A stretch of 8,277 nt of DNA, from NCBI GenBank assembly GCA_002371335.1, contig DFHP01000012.1, positions 1 to 8,277 on the forward strand, given 5' to 3'. Positions 1 to 5,808 of the stretch are shown here, one piece after another. The translations under genes were made by a program, and so were the position numbers. The notes beneath the pieces were generated by a model. That model was not told the DNA's origin. It made no database searches and worked only from the letters and a program-made list of their open reading frames with translations. Position 1 is the first letter of the stretch. Each line of letters opens with the position of its first letter. Source of the stretch: Eubacterium sp. UBA3720. Its GTDB lineage: Bacteria > Bacillota > Clostridia > Lachnospirales > Lachnospiraceae.

Positions 1-21
1 TCCTTGAGATGTTATTTTCAT
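1..21 (-). CDS. Possible start of a further gene, overlapping the radical SAM gene (partial)
   Basis: On the minus strand the stop TGA of the radical SAM gene (20..18) lies inside an ATGA, so an ATG at 21..19 opens a new frame reading M-K-I-T-S-Q-G before the window ends. ATGA overlaps of this kind are typical of translationally coupled genes in one operon. No clear Shine-Dalgarno sequence is seen just upstream, which would fit coupling but also fits chance. Only seven codons are visible, so no product can be named. If real, it is the natural partner of the radical SAM enzyme. Confidence 0.35.
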
Positions 22-1436
22 GATAAGACTGTTTCAGAAATGACGTGTGGGAAGTTTTTATCATTTATGTTAAACAATTCCGATTGGTAACCAAGACACT
101 GGAAACCATTCCTGTTAATAATTGGGATTATATCATTTCCGATCTTCAATTGTTTTCTGACCCAATAGCAAATGCTGACGGACATGCCTATACTGTCTGT
201 ATAACGCATCATTTTTTCTATATTACTCATACTAAGCGCACGATCAGGCGCAGTACGGCCCCGTTGTTTTTTATGATCTGCATTAGATGGCATTATATAA
301 TCCTCATAAAGCTCCTTTTCAAGTTTTTTGTCATAGTATCCCAGCCATTGTCCGAGCATTGCCAGATTTTCCATACACGCTGTAAGAAATTCAGGTTTAT
401 AATTAATAATTCCCGCTTCATGCAACATACCAAAAAACTCTTTAATATGCTCATCCGTCAGGTACGGAGTAAATATCGGCTGGATCAGTGCTGAATCAGC
501 TCTTATTCCGTTTTTCTGACAGAGACGTACCGCATTCAATCTTTCCTCGATCGGTGCTGCATAAGGTTCCAATATGTTTCGAAATTCTGTCGGCATAATG
601 GAGACGCTGGTATTAAACTGCATGTAATCCTTCAGCTGAATAAAAAGATCCAAAATCGTCTCACCTTCATATTCGCACATCAGCTGCCGGACGCCGGCCT
701 TTGACGCGACAAAAAGCCTTGCGTTTGAATCTGGATATTCTTTAAAATGAGCGATATATTCTTTAAGTATCTTATACGCAATGCCTGTTTTTAAAGTGGG
801 TTCCTGCAGAGCTTCCGTTTTCGGCGAGAAATAATAATAATGATTCCAGTTTTTTCCTCTGCTTATCTCAACGATCTTCTGCTCAATTTCATGTTTCTTT
901 TCAGGCTCTGATTCTATAGCATGTGCCAGATCTTTTAAAAGCTCATTCTTTTTCCGTATATCGTCCTTGGTTACCTCTCTGTCAGGAGTTCCATTCATTT
1001 CTTTCAATAATTTGCGCACATAAAGATGATAATTCGAATAGGCTGTAATCGTCTGTTCATGTACTCCATCCGTAACAAGGCAGTACTGGCATCCGACAAA
1101 GCATCCTTTAACGGGGTTGATTTCAAAGGTCAGCGTAGGACACCTTCCTGTATAGTTATGAATTTCCGTTTCCACGGTTTCAGGATCAATTTCACAGGTT
1201 ATCAGCCGTGTTACGGGAATGACCGTTCTGCTCTCCATTCTTCTTTTAAAAATCTCTGAGCCGGTTTTCAGACGTGTCAGAGTTTCGTCCGAAGCTTCCA
1301 CCTGCACTCCTAAGTTCTTCAGGTATTCTTTATCTACTACCTGAGGCGTAAATCCCTCCATGTTATAGACATTCGTGTTGTGTCCATAAAATTTTTCAAA
1401 TAATAATTCGTTGTTCAGCTTTTGTATTCTTGTCAT
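18..1436 (-). CDS. Radical SAM protein, spore photoproduct lyase-like; substrate unknown
   Basis: This 472-residue protein carries the radical SAM motif CxxxCxxC as C112, C116 and C119 in KGCFVGCQYC, which should bind a 4Fe-4S cluster and cleave S-adenosylmethionine. Residues about 240-345 (LFVASKAGV, SVSIMPTEF, EPYAAPIEERLNAVRLC, IRADSALIQPIF) follow the pattern of the spore photoproduct lyase (SPL)-type barrel: EP...ERL, then a helix, then a strand entering the active site. Between the cluster and this core lies a highly charged, probably helical stretch (about 145-195), longer than I expect in plain SPL. A C-terminal part (about 420-455) has two more cysteines (C423 and C447). The ATG at 1436 is preceded by GGAG at 1446..1443 with a 6-base gap. 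The gene sits 134 bases after xerD and behind its terminator, so it probably has its own promoter. True photoproduct lyase is not assured: a peptide- or RNA-modifying enzyme is equally possible. Confidence 0.8.
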   Translation of the reverse strand: MTRIQKLNNELLFEKFYGHNTNVYNMEGFTPQVVDKEYLKNLGVQVEASDETLTRLKTGSEIFKRRMESRTVIPVTRLITCEIDPETVETEIHNYTGRCPTLTFEINPVKGCFVGCQYCLVTDGVHEQTITAYSNYHLYVRKLLKEMNGTPDREVTKDDIRKKNELLKDLAHAIESEPEKKHEIEQKIVEISRGKNWNHYYYFSPKTEALQEPTLKTGIAYKILKEYIAHFKEYPDSNARLFVASKAGVRQLMCEYEGETILDLFIQLKDYMQFNTSVSIMPTEFRNILEPYAAPIEERLNAVRLCQKNGIRADSALIQPIFTPYLTDEHIKEFFGMLHEAGIINYKPEFLTACMENLAMLGQWLGYYDKKLEKELYEDYIMPSNADHKKQRGRTAPDRALSMSNIEKMMRYTDSIGMSVSICYWVRKQLKIGNDIIPIINRNGFQCLGYQSELFNINDKNFPHVISETVLS

Positions 1437-1483
1437 TACTCTCTCCGGCTTTTTTAGATAAAACTTTTTTATTCTTTTCTTTT

Positions 1484-1539
1484 AAAACAACAGATGCCCA
1501 ATCGGCAGGCTTCTGATCTGCTGATTGGACATCTGTTTT
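1484..1539 (-). terminator. Intrinsic terminator after xerD
   Basis: A long inverted repeat folds on the minus-strand transcript as GAUGUCCAAUCAGCAG against CUGCCGAUUGGGCAUC: 16 positions with one G-U wobble and one A-C mismatch, a loop of about 10 bases, and flanking AAAACA/UGUUGUUUU. The U-rich 3' side gives the run expected of a Rho-independent terminator. It starts about 30 bases after the xerD stop and ends about 48 bases before the radical SAM start. The A-rich other arm means it could also stop plus-strand transcription. Confidence 0.7.
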
Positions 1540-1570
1540 AATGACCTTAAAATATTATAATGTACTATTT

Positions 1571-2419
1571 TTACCTTATATGTAATGATTCCACATAAGT
1601 CTGCGTGGTGGAAAGATCCGCGTGTCCGAGGATCTCCTGCAGGCTCTTCAGATCCTTTCCGTTCTGGATCTGGTGGATCGCGAAGGAATGGCGCAGCGTA
1701 TGCGGCGTGATATCCTTCTGTATTCCTGCCTCCTGCGCATAGGCCTTAAGCACCTTCCAGAAGCCCTGGCGGCTCATCGGATTTCCCTGACAGTTCGTAA
1801 AGAGACTGTCTACATTTTTTCCCTTGCGGAGCTGATCCCTGGACGTATCCAGATACGTCTCCAGCAGTCTTTTAGCTGTGTCTCCGTAGGGGATTGTGCG
1901 TTCCTTGCCGTTATCGCAGCATTTAATATACCCCATCTGCAGATCCACATCCTTCAGCTCCAGGTGGATCAGCTCGCTTACACGTATTCCGGTGCAGTAA
2001 AGCAGTTCCAGCATAGCTTTATCCCGGATCCCTTTTGCGGTTCCTGCGTCAGGCTGCTCCAGAAGCAGATGAACCTCTTCGATGCTCAGTGTCTGGGGAA
2101 CCTTTTTTTCCACCTTGGGAGATTTCAGTTTCTCTGTCGGGTCATTTTCAATTCTTTTTTCTTTTACAAGATATTTGAAAAATGAACGAAGGGCTGCGAT
2201 ATTTCTGGAAACAGTCGCCGGGGACATATGGTATTGCTCAAGATGCAGAACATATGAATTCAGATTCGTTTCATTGACCTGATCTATCTCAATAATATTA
2301 TTTTCCGAGAAAAAAGCTGCCGCCTTTTTCAAATCTCTCTCATAGGAAACCTGCGTATTGTACGATTTTTTCTTTACATCTCTCAGATAAGTGACATACT
2401 CCTCTATTGCATTAAACAT
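1571..2419 (-). CDS. xerD: Tyrosine recombinase of the XerD/XerC type, short C-terminus
   Basis: A site-specific recombinase, probably the chromosomal XerD that with a partner resolves chromosome dimers at dif. Numbered from the ATG at 2419 (282 residues), residues 1-95 form the SAM-like core-binding domain (SYNTQVSYERDLKK, SPATVSRNIAALRSFFKYL). The catalytic domain shows all six key residues: R146 (TGIRVSEL), K172 (NGKERTIP), H240 and R243 (HTLRHS), H266 (LGHADLSTTQ) and nucleophile Y275. The ATG at 2419 is preferred because AGGG lies 6 bases ahead. An in-frame ATG at 2437 would add six residues and overlaps the stop of a tiny upstream ORF. Only seven residues follow Y275, whereas XerD usually has about 18-19, including the tail that contacts the partner recombinase. 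A mobile-element integrase is possible, but the sequence reads like Lachnospiraceae XerD and no element ends are seen. Confidence 0.88.
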   Translation of the reverse strand: MFNAIEEYVTYLRDVKKKSYNTQVSYERDLKKAAAFFSENNIIEIDQVNETNLNSYVLHLEQYHMSPATVSRNIAALRSFFKYLVKEKRIENDPTEKLKSPKVEKKVPQTLSIEEVHLLLEQPDAGTAKGIRDKAMLELLYCTGIRVSELIHLELKDVDLQMGYIKCCDNGKERTIPYGDTAKRLLETYLDTSRDQLRKGKNVDSLFTNCQGNPMSRQGFWKVLKAYAQEAGIQKDITPHTLRHSFAIHQIQNGKDLKSLQEILGHADLSTTQTYVESLHIR

Positions 2420-2436
2420 CGTGAACCCTAACCTCA

Positions 2437-2454
2437 TTATTTCATATACATCAT
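2437..2454 (-). CDS. Tiny upstream ORF (MMYMK) coupled to xerD
   Basis: In the xerD leader, GGGAG (2464..2460) stands 5 bases ahead of ATG ATG TAT ATG AAA TAA, a five-codon ORF. Its TAA (2439..2437) shares one base with the ATG at 2437, the longer in-frame xerD start. This ribosome binding site is at least as good as the one in front of the 2419 start. It may feed ribosomes to xerD by re-initiation. A chance arrangement cannot be excluded because the ORF is so short. Confidence 0.35.
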   Translation of the reverse strand: MMYMK

Positions 2455-2527
2455 TGTTTCTCCCGGCTAAGCGCCAATACTGTTTCCCCTATAAGTCTTA
2501 ATTATTTATGTAATCCCAATATGGAAC

Positions 2528-2556
2528 ATTATAATAGCAGTCATCCATATTTGCAA
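2528..2556 (-). promoter_or_regulatory. Sigma-A type promoter for xerD
   Basis: On the minus strand there is TTGCAA (2556..2551), a 17-base spacer, then a perfect TATAAT (2533..2528). Transcription would begin near 2520 and give a leader of about 80-100 bases before xerD, including the tiny upstream ORF. It lies downstream of the hairpin terminator of the preceding gene, so xerD appears to be independently transcribed. Confidence 0.75.
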
Positions 2557-2601
2557 ACCCCAATTTTCCGCGTAATTACAGGCTTTTTACGCTTTTTTCG
2601 C

Positions 2602-2660
2602 AAAAAAATACAAGATACATGGATCGGCCTGTCCGGCGACCCACAACATCTTGTATTTTT
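2602..2660 (-). terminator. Long two-tier hairpin terminator after the small membrane protein gene
   Basis: A perfect 13-base inverted repeat, AAAAATACAAGAT at 2604-2616 and ATCTTGTATTTTT at 2648-2660, encloses a second stem. On the minus-strand RNA, GGGUC-GCC pairs with GGC-(C)-GAUCC around the loop GGACA, with one bulged C. The minus-strand RNA then runs into seven U residues (2608..2602). This is a strong Rho-independent terminator for transcripts from 2828-3328. The plus side also ends in TTTTT, so it may act in both directions. It is unusually long (57 bases). Confidence 0.75.
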
Positions 2661-2663
2661 CTG

Positions 2664-2687
2664 TTTTTTAATTTTTTTAATTTTTTT
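2664..2687. repeat. Phased A/T tracts, period 9
   Basis: Three runs of six or seven T (plus strand) are separated by AA at a 9-base step, next to the terminator hairpin. Such spacing is close to a helical turn and may bend the DNA, or it may simply be slippage-prone low-complexity sequence. The rest of the 2438-2827 gap, from 2688 to 2827, shows no gene or clear hairpin. Confidence 0.4.
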
Positions 2688-2827
2688 GTAAATATTACGG
2701 TATACTGTATATTCCTGCGGAGTTTGCCTGTTTTCACTGATCCTGCCGCTGCACAGAAGGTTAAACGCTTTCCCTTTTGCGCAGCCGCAGAGGGGTGTTT
2801 TGCGTCTTTTTCAATAGTTTTTAAGGA

Positions 2828-3328
2828 TTACTCCTTTTTCTCATCAGCAGCTTCCGCGATCTCCTTTATCGCTTCTCCCGCTTCTCTGTGCGCTTCTCCC
2901 GCTTCTCTGTGCGCTTCTTCCGTTTCTCCTTGTGCCGCTTCTGCTTCTCCGGTTTCCTCATGTGCTTCTTCTACGGCCGAAGCGGCTGCGCGCGTCATCA
3001 TGTCCTGACGGGATCTCAGAGATTCCTGCTGCTCGATGAGCTCCCATTCTTTGGTTTCCCTGCTCTGACGGATGTAGCTTCTTATTACCACATAGAACAA
3101 AAAAACTCCAACTGCCATAAGCAGTACGCTCATGCTGACCAGCAGTACCGGATTTGTGGTCGTCTCCTGTCCGTCGATCACAATGTTTTTAAATACTCTG
3201 CCGCCCTGCAGCAGTCCGTACGCGCCGCACACTATATACAAAACATAGTTGACTCTGCCTTTGCTCTCGGGCAGATCAAGTTCTTCATTATTATCCGGCA
3301 GGTTTTCCGGATCTTTTTTTCCAAACAT
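2828..3328 (-). CDS. Small two-helix membrane protein with charged repetitive tail, unknown function
   Basis: I do not recognise this 166-residue protein. It starts with an acidic soluble segment (1-25), then two hydrophobic helices at about 26-43 (VNYVLYIVCGAYGLL) and 60-83 (VLLVSMSVLLMAVGVFLFYVV). A strongly charged, probably helical tail follows from 84 to the end. The tail contains EAHREAG twice in tandem, from a perfect 21-bp DNA repeat, and several looser copies rich in Glu and Ala. The predicted topology is a membrane hairpin with both ends on the same, probably cytoplasmic, side. The start is well set: GGGAGG (3342..3337) lies 8 bases before the ATG. It lies 100 bases after the hydrolase gene with its own promoter between them, so it may be expressed alone or by read-through from the acyltransferase operon. 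Confidence 0.75.
   Translation of the reverse strand: MFGKKDPENLPDNNEELDLPESKGRVNYVLYIVCGAYGLLQGGRVFKNIVIDGQETTTNPVLLVSMSVLLMAVGVFLFYVVIRSYIRQSRETKEWELIEQQESLRSRQDMMTRAAASAVEEAHEETGEAEAAQGETEEAHREAGEAHREAGEAIKEIAEAADEKKE
2870..2911. repeat. Two perfect 21-bp tandem repeats
   Basis: The units at 2870-2890 and 2891-2911 are identical. Each encodes EAHREAG-type residues in frame in the small membrane protein tail. Degenerate relatives continue to about 2970, suggesting repeated in-frame slippage. Confidence 0.85.
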
Positions 3329-3336
3329 AGGTTTTT

Positions 3337-3342
3337 CCTCCC
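3337..3342 (-). promoter_or_regulatory. Strong ribosome binding site for the small membrane protein
   Basis: GGGAGG on the minus strand, 8 bases before the ATG at 3328. It fixes the start codon. Confidence 0.8.
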
Positions 3343-3375
3343 TTACGCAAACTTTCCTTTACAAAAGTCCGTATC

Positions 3376-3404
3376 AGTATACCATTTTATCCGTATCTTG
3401 GAAA
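3376..3404 (-). promoter_or_regulatory. Promoter for the small membrane protein, flanked by direct repeats
   Basis: On the minus strand, TTTCCA (3404..3399) is followed by a 17-base spacer and TATACT (3381..3376). An 8-base direct repeat, GATACGGA on the minus strand, occurs at 3397..3390 inside the spacer and again at 3375..3368 just after the -10. The copies are 22 bases apart, about two helical turns, so a repressor dimer could bind both. No terminator is seen between the hydrolase stop (3429) and this promoter. Confidence 0.55.
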
Positions 3405-3428
3405 GTAATATATTTGTTCCGGATGTTC

Positions 3429-4802
3429 TCAGGCATAGTGAGCCTTTCCCAGATCCAATATGTTTCCATTCAGCGCGTTTCCAAGCCAATCCGCCATCGT
3501 ATGGCCCTCCACGTGCCCCAGATAAAATCTTTTCTGGCGGACGGCCGTATGGACTGTTCCGCCTACGTTAAAACGCAGATTTTTCCATGGGTAGATAAAA
3601 AAGCCAAAATCGGGGTTTATGTTTTTCAGTTCCCTGATCATGTCTTTCATCTGTTCATGATACATCTCCTGGACATGGTGATCGGTTGCATATTCGTTGT
3701 GCAGCTTCATATCGTTTAGATACGCGCTCAGCAGGTAGTCGTAGGAGGACGCCGCATAGAGGTATGAGAAACGGTCTCCGTATTTTTTATAAAGCTCTCT
3801 GTACCATTCAACGGTCAGGTTTTCTCCGCTGACCGGAGCCCAGAATTTTTTTTCACTCTTCCAAACATCCCGGATGATATCCTGCCATTTGTCATAGCAT
3901 AGCTGGCCGCTGTCGGACAGGAGCGTGATCTTTTCACATTCGGGATAAAACATTTCCACGATCTCACCGGCCAAAGCAGGTACCGCGAAGGCTCCGGCAC
4001 TGTCGCCCGCCAGGAGTATCTCTTCCGCCTGCGGGAAGAACAACTTTGCTATATGCATGCTCTCCCGGAAATTTTTATGCCCGTGGAAATACATAGGGCG
4101 CAGTCTTTCTGCCGACGGCTTTTCGTATGCAGACTCCTGCGTATCGGCGGGATTCTTTGTATTTATCGGCGCCTGACTACAGGCGGTTTTTTCTGTGGTC
4201 CCCGCTTCCTGTCTACCGGCGAGGTTCTCACCGGTTCCCTCTTTCTGTCTGCCCGCGGGGTTCTCTCCGATTCCTTCTTCCTGTCCGCCCGAAGAACTCC
4301 GGCTGCTCTCATTTGGTGGATTTTTCACTTTTGACTCGTCTATATAGATCACATTATTGCCCACGTGAAAATCACCCGTCGCATAAGTGATGACCACGAA
4401 GGACCAGTCATCCAGAGGATTTCTGGAATTTCCTATCTCTGTGATGCCCGCGTTGATATTCATTATCTGAGTGAACGGACGCAGGTTATTCCAATAGTAA
4501 TTCGGAAGCCGTGCCGCGACGGCTCCCCCTGTCACAGGCCGTGCCGCGGTGTATTCGTTCCAGGCGACTCCTCCCCCTGACAAAAATATACATAGCTTAT
4601 CAATATTTCCGATTTTTATATAAATGTGATATTCCGACCCGTCGCCGCTTCGCCCTGCCTCTACCGGAATACGGTACCAGGTATTTTGGGCGGCTGCCCC
4701 GTCCAAAAGAGGAGCCTCGAAGAATCGTTCAATACTGTGGCCTATACGTTGCTCCACCAACTCGCCCATCTTATATGAAAATTTTCGATTCATCAGATGC
4801 AT
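3429..4802 (-). CDS. Pectinacetylesterase/Notum-like alpha/beta hydrolase with repetitive insert
   Basis: A probable serine carboxylesterase of the pectinacetylesterase family. Numbered from the second ATG (457 residues), it has the oxyanion strand IFLSGGG (72-78), the strand WSFVVITYATGDFHVGN (133-149), the nucleophile elbow GDSAG with S268, a likely catalytic Asp D355 (SSYDYLL) and His H434 (GHTMADWLGNAL). No signal peptide or membrane helix is seen, so it should be cytoplasmic; that argues against plant pectin and for an internal or lipid-linked ester substrate. Between residues about 160 and 235 the fold is interrupted by a hydrophilic insert of roughly 12-residue repeats (EGIGENPAGRQK, EGTGENLAGRQE). 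Two ATGs are adjacent: GAGG is 4 bases from that at 4805 and 7 from that at 4802, so 4802 is preferred. It is the third gene after the acyltransferase and zinc-ribbon genes, with which it probably shares an operon. Confidence 0.75.
   Translation of the reverse strand: MHLMNRKFSYKMGELVEQRIGHSIERFFEAPLLDGAAAQNTWYRIPVEAGRSGDGSEYHIYIKIGNIDKLCIFLSGGGVAWNEYTAARPVTGGAVAARLPNYYWNNLRPFTQIMNINAGITEIGNSRNPLDDWSFVVITYATGDFHVGNNVIYIDESKVKNPPNESSRSSSGGQEEGIGENPAGRQKEGTGENLAGRQEAGTTEKTACSQAPINTKNPADTQESAYEKPSAERLRPMYFHGHKNFRESMHIAKLFFPQAEEILLAGDSAGAFAVPALAGEIVEMFYPECEKITLLSDSGQLCYDKWQDIIRDVWKSEKKFWAPVSGENLTVEWYRELYKKYGDRFSYLYAASSYDYLLSAYLNDMKLHNEYATDHHVQEMYHEQMKDMIRELKNINPDFGFFIYPWKNLRFNVGGTVHTAVRQKRFYLGHVEGHTMADWLGNALNGNILDLGKAHYA
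4205..4312. repeat. 36-bp in-frame tandem repeats inside the hydrolase
   Basis: Units at 4205-4240 and 4241-4276 are clearly alike, with a diverging third copy at 4277-4312. The protein shows further weak copies toward 4140. Thirty-six bases is twelve codons, so the reading frame is kept. Confidence 0.7.
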
Positions 4803-4909
4803 CATTGTTCCTCAGTAAATTTCTGCCTGTTTTGTTCTGAAAAAAACAGCTCTCCGCCATGCTTTGATTCAGTGGATTCTGCAGGTTTAATATCATTTGC
4901 GTTTTCTCT

Positions 4910-5010
4910 TGTATATGCGTTTTTTTTACATATGCAGTCTTTTTTTCTATGCAGTCTTTTTACATATGCGGCCTCTTACATCTTCAGGCTTCCTACATAT
5001 GTAATCTTTC
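4910..5010. repeat. 17-bp degenerate tandem repeat over the 3' end of the zinc-ribbon gene
   Basis: Six units with plus-strand consensus TACATATGCAGTCTTTT follow one another at 4910, 4927, 4944, 4961, 4977/4978 (one unit is 16 bases) and 4994. The 4994-5010 unit carries the last codons and stop of the zinc-ribbon protein; the others fill the gap to the hydrolase gene. Seventeen is not a multiple of three, and most units contain CATATGTA on the minus strand, so stops occur in the array. Confidence 0.8.
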
Positions 5011-5652
5011 GCTCAGAGCCTGCTGCAGGTCTCTGAATCGGAAGATAAATACCGCAAGAGTCATGACTGCCATAAAAGCCATGCTGATCAGCGCCGGCAG
5101 CGGAAATGGGTTTTCCCTAAGCAGCAGTATCTGTATCAGCGACAGAACGGCTGCGAGAAGCGGATGAATGACATATTCTTCCAGATACATTTTTGACATC
5201 TTGCCGATGCAGATCTGCACCGCAGCCATGACCGGAAACAGGATTGGAATGAGCCATGTGACCGACCAGCCATGCATGCCGCTGTTTTTGTCAATGATAT
5301 AAAGTATGATCATGAATACGATTATTTCCATGGAAACCATAAAGATCACGTGATACCTGTAGTATCTGGTAATCGCCATGGCGGTCCAGACCAGCAGTAC
5401 GATGCCCATGCTAAGCCATGCCCATCCCTGCCTGCCCGGCAGTGTCACCATCAGTATGCACATGACCACGCAATAGATCAGCGCGATAAATCCGGCAATT
5501 TTCAGCATTGCCGAGCCGTATGATTTTTTAACTCTGATTACCGGAAAAGCTGCTGCCTCCAGGTCGGGCGTTCCCGCGATCTCTCCTTCGCAAAGCGGAC
5601 AACTTTTTTTGTTTCCCGCTATTTTTATATTACACTTGCTGCAATACTGCAT
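4993..5652 (-). CDS. Zinc-ribbon, six-helix membrane protein (DUF6320-like)
   Basis: This 219-residue protein begins with a short zinc ribbon, C4-x2-C7 and C18-x2-C21 (YCSKC, SCPLC), then has six predicted membrane helices at about 47-70, 77-95, 102-120, 131-150, 161-178 and 185-205. From memory this layout matches the DUF6320 proteins often found next to acyltransferases in Clostridia. No enzyme motif is visible, so a scaffold, transport or sensing role is a guess. The start is secure: GGGAGGG (5665..5659) lies 6 bases before the ATG. It follows the acyltransferase by 91 bases holding a hairpin, and precedes the hydrolase by 190 bases of repeat and simple sequence. Its final residues (SERLHM) and stop lie in a 17-bp repeat, so the natural C-terminus may have been altered. 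Confidence 0.8.
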   Translation of the reverse strand: MQYCSKCNIKIAGNKKSCPLCEGEIAGTPDLEAAAFPVIRVKKSYGSAMLKIAGFIALIYCVVMCILMVTLPGRQGWAWLSMGIVLLVWTAMAITRYYRYHVIFMVSMEIIVFMIILYIIDKNSGMHGWSVTWLIPILFPVMAAVQICIGKMSKMYLEEYVIHPLLAAVLSLIQILLLRENPFPLPALISMAFMAVMTLAVFIFRFRDLQQALSERLHM

Positions 5653-5658
5653 ATTTAT

Positions 5659-5665
5659 CCCTCCC
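5659..5665 (-). promoter_or_regulatory. Strong ribosome binding site for the zinc-ribbon gene
   Basis: GGGAGGG on the minus strand, 6 bases before the ATG at 5652. It lies immediately downstream of the 5669-5698 hairpin in the transcript. Confidence 0.8.
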
Positions 5666-5668
5666 GAT

Positions 5669-5698
5669 CCGGCCGCTGGTGTTTTCTTCCGCGGCCGG
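5669..5698 (-). promoter_or_regulatory. Intercistronic GC hairpin
   Basis: A perfect 8-bp stem CCGGCCGC/GCGGCCGG (5669-5676 and 5691-5698) with a 14-base loop lies between the acyltransferase stop and the ribosome binding site of the zinc-ribbon gene. No U run follows on the minus strand, so it is unlikely to be a full terminator. An mRNA-stability or translation-control element between the two cistrons is more plausible. Confidence 0.5.
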
Positions 5699-5740
5699 CG
5701 TAATTCTTTTCAGACTTCAGATATAGGATACTCGTCCCTT

Positions 5741-5808
5741 GTTTCATTGCAAGTGGAACGCGTCTCCGTCCCCGGTTTCATCGCGGGTGGAACGCGTCTC
5801 CGTCCCCG
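5741..5808. repeat. 34-bp tandem duplication at the 3' end of the acyltransferase gene
   Basis: The units 5741-5774 and 5775-5808 match at 31 of 34 positions. Since 34 is not a multiple of three, the second copy along the gene is read in another frame: the same bases give GTETRST first and then GDGDAFH. The present stop codon (5746..5744) lies in the 5741-5774 copy. Confidence 0.85.

Noticed and set aside
1554..1559. TATAAT on the minus strand just after the xerD stop, as promoter for the radical SAM gene
   Set aside because: No acceptable -35 lies 16-18 bases upstream, and the xerD terminator would lie between it and the gene. An attenuator cannot be excluded but is not supported.
1622..2185. 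187-codon plus-strand frame
   Set aside because: Antisense to xerD, whose catalytic residues are complete.
2500..2560. Possible dif recombination site near xerD
   Set aside because: TTATGTAA and ATTATAATA pieces are present, but the 28-bp arrangement of two arms is not; the sequence is better explained as the xerD promoter.
2888..3719. Overlapping plus-strand frames over the small membrane gene and hydrolase end
   Set aside because: They lie antisense to coding sequence and to the promoter, and the Ser/Cys/Phe-rich products are typical of reverse reading of Glu/Ala-rich genes.
4806..4970. Minus-strand open stretch between the zinc-ribbon and hydrolase genes
   Set aside because: It has no suitable start, is Lys/Asn-rich and partly consists of the 17-bp repeats.
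4910..5010. CRISPR array
   Set aside because: The 17-bp units are contiguous without spacers and diverge from one another.
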